Part shown: positions 52,933 to 59,915 of the stretch, piece after piece
Layout of the letters: each line of letters starts with the position of its first letter
Numbering within the stretch: position 1 is the first letter of the stretch
Position numbers and translations under genes: made by a program
Source of the DNA: an uncultured Campylobacter sp.
GTDB lineage: Bacteria; Campylobacterota; Campylobacteria; Campylobacterales; Campylobacteraceae
Assembly: GCF_905373215.1 (NCBI RefSeq)
Contig: NZ_CAJPRT010000002.1
Location: 99,033 to 163,032, forward strand
Reading direction: 5' to 3'
Length of the DNA stretch: 64,000 bases
Notes under the pieces: generated by a model
The model's input: the letters and a program-made list of their open reading frames with translations, nothing else
Told to the model about the DNA's origin: nothing
Databases searched by the model: none

Positions 52933-53417
52933 GAACCGATTCCCTAGATCGGGGAAATTCTAATCAAATTATGCTAACAAAATCAATGTAGTGGACGGAG
53001 AGGGTTTCAATCCCCTAGATCGGGGAAATTCTAATCAAATATGTGAGTCTAGAGTTAGCTGATATTCTAGACATAACAGTTTCAATCCCCTAGATCAGGG
53101 AAATTCTAATCAAATCTATGCTTAGAGAGAGGAACATAGTAGTTAGTCCTATCGTTTCAATCCCCTAGATCAGGGAAATTCTAATCAAATAGGACTAAGT
53201 GTTGATATAAAAGGTGCAGCTGCTGAGTTTCAATCCCCTAGATCAGGGAGATTCTAATCAAATACGAGAGTTTTCTCAGAAAGTCTGGTATACGTTTAAG
53301 CCGTTTCAATCCCCTAGATCAGGGAAATTCTAATCAAATGTATTTGTGTATTCTTGTTTCTAGCCAAGAAAGGGCTAGCTGTTTCAATCCCCTAGATCAG
53401 GGAAATTCTAATCAAAT
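52933..53417 (-). CRISPR. CRISPR array, 7 repeats of 37 bp and 6 spacers
   Basis: Repeats end at 52969, 53040, 53115, 53190, 53263, 53339 and 53417; spacers are 34, 38, 38, 36, 39 and 41 bases. On the plus strand the repeat starts GTTTCAATCCCC and ends TTCTAATCAAAT. Read on the minus strand it ends GGGGATTGAAAC, the classic 8-base crRNA 5' tag (ATTGAAAC) left by Cas6, so transcription runs leftward, with the cas genes. The leftmost repeat is degenerate in its first nine bases (trailer end). The two leftmost repeats carry CGGGG, the others CAGGG, and one (53227-53263) has an extra A-to-G change. Confidence 0.97.
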
Positions 53418-53847
53418 AGCCCAAAAACCGCATTAAAATTGACAATGAGTTTTTAAAGAACTATTTGCGAGCGCCATTATATCACAAAACGCGAAAAAGT
53501 CCGAGAAAGGGGCGAAAAATTAATTTCAAATTTCGAGGTTTTTGCTTATAGCGGGCTTAAAAGTGTGGATTTAAGCGTCTTTACGCAAGCGAAAAAGTCC
53601 GAAAATCTAAACGCAAAAATTAAAATGTTAGGCTTTTTCGAATTTCTGCTAAATTCCGCAAACGTAAAAAGCCCTAAAAATTGGACTTTTAAAATAGGCT
53701 AAATAGCGGAAGTCCGAGAAGCTGTTTTTGGTGCGAGCAAAATTTGAGGTTTGCGGACATTTTGAAACTTATGAAAATATAAAAGCGCGCTAAATCGGGA
53801 GGTTCAAATTTCCAAAAAGTCCGAAAATCAAATCCCTAAAATGAGAC
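53418..53847 (-). other. CRISPR leader with four spaced copies of a 12-17 bp motif
   Basis: About 430 bases between cas2 and the first repeat, without an ORF. The plus-strand motif GCGAAAAAGTCCGAGAA or close variants occurs at 53491-53507, 53589-53605, 53706-53720 and 53811-53828 (spacing roughly 100-117), with an inverted AAAAGTCC at about 53680-53693. AGGCTTTTTCG (about 53630) and CGTAAAAAGCCCT (about 53662) can pair into a hairpin. The copy nearest the array touches the -35 region of the probable array promoter. These may be binding sites for the integration complex or for the WYL regulator. Confidence 0.6.
53476..53481 (-). promoter_or_regulatory. Probable -10 box of the CRISPR array
   Basis: On the minus strand a perfect TATAAT lies 58 bases before the first repeat, so the transcript would start roughly 50 bases upstream of it. 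Confidence 0.55.
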
Positions 53848-54120
53848 TTAGACGTAGGTGCCAGGGGAACGAAAGATCTCGCCTTCGCCTAGGCTCTCGC
53901 TCTTAGCCATACAGGTTTTGCAGATGCGGTAGAAAAGGACTTTGTCGGTTTTGAGCTCAATGATGCGGGCGATACGGTCTTTTATGAGGACGTATTCGCG
54001 CTCGGAAACGTCTAGCTCAAATACCGAGTAGTTCGCCCGCAGCCCGTAGCTTTCTAATAAGGCGGCGAGTTTGTTGCGGCGCTTAGTTTTGCAAACGTCG
54101 TAGCAGATGATCAAATTCAT
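53848..54120 (-). CDS. cas2: CRISPR-associated endonuclease Cas2
   Basis: 90 residues. LIICYDVCKTKRRNKLAALL at the N-terminus carries the conserved aspartate (D8) of the ferredoxin-like Cas2 fold; RANYSVFELDVSE follows. With Cas1 it forms the spacer-integration complex. It overlaps the RT-Cas1 stop (ATGA). The C-terminal tail (GEIFRSPGTYV) is ordinary. Confidence 0.95.
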   Translation of the reverse strand: MNLIICYDVCKTKRRNKLAALLESYGLRANYSVFELDVSEREYVLIKDRIARIIELKTDKVLFYRICKTCMAKSESLGEGEIFRSPGTYV

Positions 54121-56312
54121 TGAAATCTCCCGATGAAAGGCTTATATTTTTCGTTTTGGGTTACGGCGCGTTTTAGGGCGTAGACCTGCCTATCTATGAT
54201 ATCCTGCGCTTTTAGCTGTTCGCCTCTGTACTGCGTGCAAGCGAAGAGCTTTTCATTTACGTTTTTGGCGATATTTTGCCTAGTTGCGACAGATAGGAGC
54301 CCGTCTTTTACCTCAAAGGGCTCGTTTTTATTGACCATCGATATTACAGCTCGATCGACGATGAAGGCTCGAAATTCCTCGATGAGATCGAAGGCGAGAG
54401 TGGGCTTTTGCTCATCAAGCGCGTGCAGATAGGATACGTGCGGCGACAGACCCGCGGCGGCAATGGATTTTAAAATTTTTGAATAAAGGATCGCGTAGCC
54501 GTAGTTTAGAGCGGAATTTACGATGTCGGTAGCACCCTGCGTCACTCGAGCGCTAAAGCCAAATTTATAATCTATCGCCTTTGCGATGGCTTGCCAGTAG
54601 GAGTTTGCGGCGCTTCCTTCAAAGCCCATAAGCTCGCTTACGCTTGCGGCGCCAGGGACGCGGAGCTTTAAAATTTCTTGCATCGCTTTAATTTCGGCGC
54701 CTAGATTTTTATGGTATTTGCCTAGATATTTTAGATAGTTGATCTGATTTTTCAGCTTGCCGATGATGAACTGCTGGGCGATGCGGAGCGATTTTTTGGT
54801 CGTTAGCAGCGAAATTTGCGAAGCGGCGGTTTTGGGTATAGCGGAATTTGCGCTAATGAGCGTGGCGTAGCTGAGATTTGTCTTTTCGTCGATGAAATTT
54901 ATGGAAATTTTCTTTTTGGCGCACTCTTTGATGACGGCGGAGCTAAGCGAAATTTGAGCGTTTATGATGATCTGGCTGATTTGATTTATGGGGAATTTGT
55001 GCTTGATGATGCCCTTGCTTTTTAGCACGAGCTTTCCTTGCGACAGAGCGAGGAAGTAAAAAGGCGTCGTAATGTGGATAACGGAGCTTTGCGAGAAGGT
55101 TTTTAGGTATTCACGCTTTTTAGCCTCAAGGGCGTTTTGGATGGATTTGACGGCGGGACGCTTGGCGTTTTTAAAATAGGTTAGAATTTTAGCCTTTTTA
55201 GCCGTTTTGCCTAGCTCGTAAGGGAAGTTTAGGTTGATTAAGGCTTCTGCTAGCGTCCGCTTGTCTGCGGTTTTTAGAAATCTGCGTATTAGGCTCGTTA
55301 CGACCTCACCAAAATGCAAGCAAAACCTATCCTTTTGCGAAGGCGAGAAAAGCTTGAGCGAAATGGCTTTTAGATGATACACGTAGACGTTTAAATTTTC
55401 TACGCTTTGGCTTATCGCCTGCTTTTTGGCAGAGCTTGCGAGTTTGGTTAGAATGCGCTTAAATTTTTCCTCACCGATACTTAAATTTGCGCCCTTAAAG
55501 CTTACGCCCAAAAAGACAAATTCGCTATCTTTGCCGTGGATGGAGGTTTTGGCTTCGTTTAATGACAGGCTTATCGTTTTTAAAAAATCTTTCAGGCGCG
55601 CGAGCCCTCTCTCGGCGGCTTCATATGAAACAAAAAACATAACGAAATCATCGGCATATCGGACAAACTCGGTGCCGCTTTGCTCTAAAAATTTATCCAT
55701 TTGATTTAGGTAGATATTTGAGAGCAGCGGGCTTAGGACGTCACCTTGATGAACGCCTTTTGCGTGAGCGCGGTAATCAAAGCGCTCAAAAATTCCGTTT
55801 TTGATCCAAAGCTCGATGAGCCTAATGATACGGGAGTCGCGGATATTTGCGCGTAAAATTTCAAGCAATTTTTCGTGATCGATATTTTCAAAGAAATCTT
55901 TGATGTCGGTTTTGACGGCGAAGTCGTAAATTTTAAAAAAGTCGCGGGCACGATATACGGCGTTAGCGTAGGATTTACCGTTTCGATAAGCATAAGAGCG
56001 GTTTGAAAAGCTTTTATCAAAATAGCCTGAAAGCTCGCGAGTGAGGATATTTTGCGCAAATTTATCTTTTAGCGAGGGCACGGCGAGCTTACGCAACTCG
56101 TCTTTGGCTTCTTTTGGGATAAAGGTTCGTTTTAAGGGCTGCGGCGGATAAGAAAGGCTAAAAATTTCGCTCTTTAGCTTAGCGTAAAATTCGCCCGAAC
56201 AAATATCCTCAACGCTAAGTCCATCAAGCCCCAAAGCCGTGCGCTTTAGCCTTTTTAGCGCGTATTCAAAGGCGCCTGCGGTAAAAATATCCTCTAAACT
56301 TAGATCAAACAT
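54117..56312 (-). CDS. cas1: Reverse transcriptase-Cas1 fusion
   Basis: 731 residues. The N-terminal reverse transcriptase (about 25-340) resembles group II intron RTs: KTDIKDFFENID with the first catalytic aspartate (D136), GVHQGDVLSPLLSNIYL, and the YADD box (219-222) in FVRYADDFVMF. The C-terminal Cas1 domain (about 405-731) has the metal ligands E565 (LMGFEGSAAN), H630 (SYLHALDEQ) and the acidic pair in LAFDLIEEFRAF (D642/E645). All catalytic positions are kept. Related fusions integrate spacers from RNA. No Cas6 domain is fused; cas6 is separate. GGGGAGG precedes the ATG. Confidence 0.96.
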   Translation of the reverse strand: MFDLSLEDIFTAGAFEYALKRLKRTALGLDGLSVEDICSGEFYAKLKSEIFSLSYPPQPLKRTFIPKEAKDELRKLAVPSLKDKFAQNILTRELSGYFDKSFSNRSYAYRNGKSYANAVYRARDFFKIYDFAVKTDIKDFFENIDHEKLLEILRANIRDSRIIRLIELWIKNGIFERFDYRAHAKGVHQGDVLSPLLSNIYLNQMDKFLEQSGTEFVRYADDFVMFFVSYEAAERGLARLKDFLKTISLSLNEAKTSIHGKDSEFVFLGVSFKGANLSIGEEKFKRILTKLASSAKKQAISQSVENLNVYVYHLKAISLKLFSPSQKDRFCLHFGEVVTSLIRRFLKTADKRTLAEALINLNFPYELGKTAKKAKILTYFKNAKRPAVKSIQNALEAKKREYLKTFSQSSVIHITTPFYFLALSQGKLVLKSKGIIKHKFPINQISQIIINAQISLSSAVIKECAKKKISINFIDEKTNLSYATLISANSAIPKTAASQISLLTTKKSLRIAQQFIIGKLKNQINYLKYLGKYHKNLGAEIKAMQEILKLRVPGAASVSELMGFEGSAANSYWQAIAKAIDYKFGFSARVTQGATDIVNSALNYGYAILYSKILKSIAAAGLSPHVSYLHALDEQKPTLAFDLIEEFRAFIVDRAVISMVNKNEPFEVKDGLLSVATRQNIAKNVNEKLFACTQYRGEQLKAQDIIDRQVYALKRAVTQNEKYKPFIGRFQ

Positions 56313-56444
56313 AACGCCTCCCCGTCATTGCATTTAGCTAGTAGATATCGCGCAAAATGCGCCGATACCGTAATCCACGGCAAATTTATCCGCTCCGCGA
56401 CTCGCGGTGCAATTTAAATTCCATATCGCAACCTACGGCGAAAT

Positions 56445-57257
56445 TTAAATCCGCGCCACCCATATTTTGCCTAGTCCGAAAACCGTGCTTTTGCCGACCC
56501 CGGTAATTTGAGCGAGTTGCAAAAACTTCGCCGAGCGCTCATCAAGCCTGAAAACTCGCATCTGTCCGATCACGCCGCCAAATTGCATTTTAGTGCGTTG
56601 GCGGTTTGAGTAGCGATTGATGTCGTAAAAGCGCAAATCCTGCTCGAAGCGGCGGAATTTTACCTCGAATTTATCTATAGCCTCGCCCGTTATGTTCTCA
56701 AATCTCATAGCGATTTGGCGAATAAAGGACTTAAAGTCGATCTCGCGGCGGACGAGGACGTTTTTTTGCTTCATACGAAGCGGGGTAAGAAGCGAAATTT
56801 CATAATCGCCCGCAGCAAAATCGGGCGTGAAATTTAGCAGCTCAGGCTCATTTGAAAGCAGAAATTTAGGCTCTACGATTTCGCCGTTTAGAGTAAAATT
56901 TGAAAATTTAAACTTGCGCTTACTTACCTCAAGCCCGATTTCTTGCATATTTGCAATAGCGATAGCGACGTGAGGCAGGTAGCGCACGGCATGCTCAAAA
57001 AGTAAAATTTTAAAATCAAAGCTCTTTTGATTAAGATTAATATCCAACCTAAAATTTGGCGTATCCGATACATTTTCAAAAAATTCATTATACACGCATT
57101 TGTCGGAGATGTCGCATTTCTCGCAGTTTGCACTTACGAAAGGACAGCTCGCCTTTCTAAGAGCGTATCCAAAAGCACCCCTGATCGCCGAGCCAATAAA
57201 AGGATGCGAGGGCTTTAAATCCGTGCCGCAAACGCCTAGCTCTAAATATTTAAGCAT
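56445..57257 (-). CDS. cas6: Cas6 crRNA-processing endoribonuclease
   Basis: 270 residues. The N-terminal half contains a four-cysteine cluster (C38, C45, C48, C54 in CPFVSANCEKCDISDKC), likely a zinc or structural site seen in a subgroup of Cas6. The C-terminal ferredoxin-like half ends in the Cas6 glycine-rich loop GVGKSTVFGLGKIWV. H18 or the other histidines may act in catalysis. It processes the array transcript, leaving the ATTGAAAC tag. It is the first gene of the adaptation/processing block and has its own promoter. Confidence 0.88.
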   Translation of the reverse strand: MLKYLELGVCGTDLKPSHPFIGSAIRGAFGYALRKASCPFVSANCEKCDISDKCVYNEFFENVSDTPNFRLDINLNQKSFDFKILLFEHAVRYLPHVAIAIANMQEIGLEVSKRKFKFSNFTLNGEIVEPKFLLSNEPELLNFTPDFAAGDYEISLLTPLRMKQKNVLVRREIDFKSFIRQIAMRFENITGEAIDKFEVKFRRFEQDLRFYDINRYSNRQRTKMQFGGVIGQMRVFRLDERSAKFLQLAQITGVGKSTVFGLGKIWVARI

Positions 57258-57283
57258 GAATGACCTTTTGTATTTTTGAGAAA

Positions 57284-57289
57284 ATTATA
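57284..57289 (-). promoter_or_regulatory. Probable -10 box of the cas6/RT-cas1/cas2 block
   Basis: On the minus strand TATAAT lies 26 bases before the cas6 ATG, followed by AAAAGGTCATTC as ribosome site. This suggests a leader-proximal transcript separate from the cas10 operon. Confidence 0.6.
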
Positions 57290-57490
57290 CTATAAAATGA
57301 GCTTTTACATTTTAAGGCGGACGAAATATGCTTGCAATTGTAAGTTTGATAAGAAATTTTACACAGTAAAAGCATTTAAAATTTGATCGTTTCGGGGATT
57401 TTGCTTGCAAAATAAATTTTATACTTTTGCTAATTTTCATTAGGCTCTCTTTAACTTAAACCCATATAAAGAAAGAAGCGGTAAGTTACG

Positions 57491-57760
57491 ATGAAGAACT
57501 ATGTTTCTAAAAAGTAACAAGCGTAGTGAAGTTAAAAAATAAGCATATAGTCGTTCCCGAATTTCAGAGAAGAATTTAGAGAAATTCTAAAGTACTTCAC
57601 GGAGGATATAGAAGCATCAAAGATATCAAATTTGACTAAGCGTAAATTTAATGGTGTGCTTGTCAAATTTGGGTTAGTTTCTAACCCAAATTTTAAAGTC
57701 AAGAGTTGTGTAGTGCTGCGTCGCTTTTTGGTGGTCTATCGAAAAATCACAATTTAAGGT
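57491..57760 (+). pseudogene. Degraded IS1595-like transposase N-terminus
   Basis: From an ATG at 57491 (MKNYVSKK) several stops follow; in the frame near 57563 the text becomes FREEFREILKYFTEDIEA and SKISNLTKRKFN, resembling the helix-turn-helix start of IS1595-family transposases of Campylobacterota. The conserved catalytic domain is missing and the 3' part runs into hairpins. No inverted repeats or target duplication are visible. The rest of 57258-57814 holds the cas6 promoter, AT-rich sequence and two hairpins. Confidence 0.4.
57665..57693. terminator. Perfect 13-bp stem-loop near the island edge
   Basis: AAATTTGGGTTAG and CTAACCCAAATTT pair fully around a TTT loop, followed by TTTAAAG. 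It may be a bidirectional terminator between the respiratory operon and the cas genes, or part of the old mobile element. Confidence 0.6.
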
Positions 57761-57771
57761 TAAAATTTAAA

Positions 57772-57791
57772 GGTCGGACTTTCATCCGACC
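57772..57791 (-). terminator. Rho-independent terminator after the nrfD-like gene
   Basis: GGTCGGA and TCCGACC form a 7-bp GC-rich stem with a 6-base loop 24 bases past the nrfD-like stop; on the minus strand TTTAAATTTT follows. It fits the end of the molybdoenzyme operon. Confidence 0.65.
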
Positions 57792-57814
57792 CAAGTATTA
57801 GGAAAAGGGAGAAA

Positions 57815-58708
57815 CTAAAATATATAGACCGCGCCCAGCACGATAAATGCTCTTAAGCAAAAGCCGCCCACAAGCACGCCGTATTCGTTATAAACACAGC
57901 TTTTTACCTCCTCGCCGCTGTGCGCGCAGACGCTGCCGTCCGCATTCACGCTGCAGCTGCGAAGCATAAATTTGCTTCCGCCTAGCAGCGGCAGAGCAAG
58001 CCCAAACACAACAAAGCCTATCCAAAACATCGGTGCAAGCGAGCCGCTGACTATCTTAGTTACGCTAGCCATACCCGCAGCCTCGCTTCTTACGCTAGCA
58101 AATAGCGCTAGTACCGCAACGATCTCAAGCGCGACTAACACGACGTGAAATTTATGCGCGCAGTGGCTTAGCCCGTGCCCGGCATTTAGCGTAGCGGCAG
58201 CATTTGCACTAAGCCCCGTAGAGATCGCGGAGATCGTAAATAAAATCGGTAGCCACACGCTAGCCCAAAGCGGGATCGCCTTTACGACGTAAAGCAGCAG
58301 CCCCGTATATCCCATCACTCCAAGCGCCAAAATAGCTCCGAGCGTGAGCATCATATCGCAAATTTTACCGCTCTTTTTGATCTGCAAAAGTACCAAAACG
58401 CTGACTACGATAAAAAACGTAAGCAAGTATGTACCTATGCTCATCATCGAAACCGGGCGCGTGTAGAGCTGTAAAATTTTAAGAGGATTTATCGCAGCGC
58501 TCGGCGCCAAGTCAAACAGCAAAAGCGCGGTTCCTATTATCACCGCAACGGGTGCTAACAGAAAGCCGAATTTATAAAACCTCTCGTTTAAAGAGCCCAA
58601 AAAGCCCTTGTAAGCCAAAGCCGAGCACAAAAACGCCCCGGCGCCTAAACCGCCTAAAAACAAATAGATGACTATGAGCCATCCCCAAGTCGTCTGTACC
58701 ATCGTCAT
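57815..58708 (-). CDS. nrfD: NrfD/PsrC-family membrane subunit
   Basis: 297 residues, about eight membrane helices. It starts with the family's WGWLIVIYLFLGGLGAGAFL, a strongly conserved first helix. Such subunits anchor molybdoenzymes and exchange electrons with the menaquinone pool. The C-terminus (GEEVKSCVYNEYGVLVGGF) is duplicated as a relic after murB. An alternative start is MVQTTWGW two codons later. It overlaps the TorD-like gene by 4 bases. Confidence 0.9.
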   Translation of the reverse strand: MTMVQTTWGWLIVIYLFLGGLGAGAFLCSALAYKGFLGSLNERFYKFGFLLAPVAVIIGTALLLFDLAPSAAINPLKILQLYTRPVSMMSIGTYLLTFFIVVSVLVLLQIKKSGKICDMMLTLGAILALGVMGYTGLLLYVVKAIPLWASVWLPILFTISAISTGLSANAAATLNAGHGLSHCAHKFHVVLVALEIVAVLALFASVRSEAAGMASVTKIVSGSLAPMFWIGFVVFGLALPLLGGSKFMLRSCSVNADGSVCAHSGEEVKSCVYNEYGVLVGGFCLRAFIVLGAVYIF

Positions 58709-59352
58709 TCCTTTAAATTTTTAAAAATTTCAGGATCTTTTAGTGCCCTTTTCAGCGCATCAATCTCACTATTTAGGTAGAGATTTAAAAAGCTTCCGAA
58801 ACTTTTCCAAAGGTCTAAATTTGCATGCTCGTCGCAGCGAGCGGCAAATTTGCAAAACCACTGTGACGGATGCGCGGCGATAAATTCCGCCTTTTTACGC
58901 AGAATTTCGTTAAATTTAGCCTCATCCTCCGCCTTTAGCGCGCTAAAACTTAAAAAGTAAAGATATTGCAGCTCGTACCCGATGAAATCGTCGGGAAATT
59001 TATCAAGCTGCGCATTCTCTAGTTTTAAGCCCGAGCTCTCGTAAAAGCTTCGCACCTGCATCGTTTTAGCCCCAAACATCGTCTGATAGTCAAAATACAC
59101 CGACTCGTAAGGCTCGGCTTTTGGGCGCTTTGGGCCGACGAAAAGCCGATTAAATTCGTAGCGAATTTCATCGATTAAGCTCGGCTCGCTTTTGCATTTG
59201 GCAAATTCGAGGATAAGCTTATGCTCTTTAAGCTTAGGCGTAAAATCCTGCGTCAAATTTAAAAGCTCGTTCAAATTTTCACCGGTAAGAGGCACCAAAA
59301 ATACCTGCCTCAAAAAGTCCTCGACGCAAAGACTCTGCTTTAAATTACGCAT
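58705..59352 (-). CDS. TorD/DmsD-like molybdoenzyme chaperone
   Basis: 215 residues, all-helical and cytoplasmic. RYEFNRLFVGPKRPKAEPYESVYFD (residues 64-88) is the TorD-family core motif, with the E-P-Y-E-S-V-Y stretch. Such chaperones hold the Tat leader of the catalytic subunit until the cofactor is inserted. Position between the Fe-S and membrane subunit genes supports dedication to the enzyme encoded upstream. Confidence 0.88.
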   Translation of the reverse strand: MRNLKQSLCVEDFLRQVFLVPLTGENLNELLNLTQDFTPKLKEHKLILEFAKCKSEPSLIDEIRYEFNRLFVGPKRPKAEPYESVYFDYQTMFGAKTMQVRSFYESSGLKLENAQLDKFPDDFIGYELQYLYFLSFSALKAEDEAKFNEILRKKAEFIAAHPSQWFCKFAARCDEHANLDLWKSFGSFLNLYLNSEIDALKRALKDPEIFKNLKE

Positions 59353-59362
59353 CTTTTTATCC

Positions 59363-59914
59363 TTAGTGGATAAACTCGTTGCGCTTCATGCGAGGATAGA
59401 AGCGGATGTTCGGCTTCGTAAAAAAGCGCTTAAAGCCTGGCATCTCCTTCTCCATCCCCGCGCTATCGCTCACGTCGCTATCGACTAGCTTTAGCACGTC
59501 GCAAGGACAGCCCGCTACGCACGCAGGCTCCTCGCCGCGCTCGAGCTTCTCGGCGCAGAGGTTACACTTTTGCGCTTTGCCGTCTTTGCCTTTGGTTATC
59601 GATCCGTAAGGACAGGCTACGATGCAGTATCCGCAACCGATGCATTTATCGTGTAGCGGCTGAACTATGCCGTTTTCGAGCTTAATGTAAGCTCCCACGG
59701 GGCAGACGTCCATACATGCAGGCTCATCGCAGTGATGGCATGAGTGCGTGATGAAAATTTCCTTTTCGATCTCGTCTTCATGGATTAGCATCATATCGAC
59801 GTGGCGCCAGTTGATATCGGGGTCTTGGTTGTGATAGACCTGACATGAAATTTCACACGCCTTACAACCTATGCAAAAGTTGTAATCAAATAAAAATCCT
59901 TGTTTTCGTTTCAT
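59363..59914 (-). CDS. 4Fe-4S dicluster electron-transfer subunit
   Basis: 183 residues with four cysteine groups for [4Fe-4S] clusters: CIGCKACEISCQVYH near residue 16, CHHCDEPACMDVCPVG near 59, CIGCGYCIVACPYG near 91 and CNLCAEKLERGEEPACVAGC near 117. It matches DmsB/PsrB/NrfC proteins that link the catalytic and membrane subunits. No Tat signal, so it is probably exported with the catalytic subunit. It begins 1 base after that gene. Confidence 0.93.
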   Translation of the reverse strand: MKRKQGFLFDYNFCIGCKACEISCQVYHNQDPDINWRHVDMMLIHEDEIEKEIFITHSCHHCDEPACMDVCPVGAYIKLENGIVQPLHDKCIGCGYCIVACPYGSITKGKDGKAQKCNLCAEKLERGEEPACVAGCPCDVLKLVDSDVSDSAGMEKEMPGFKRFFTKPNIRFYPRMKRNEFIH

Positions 59915-59915
59915 T

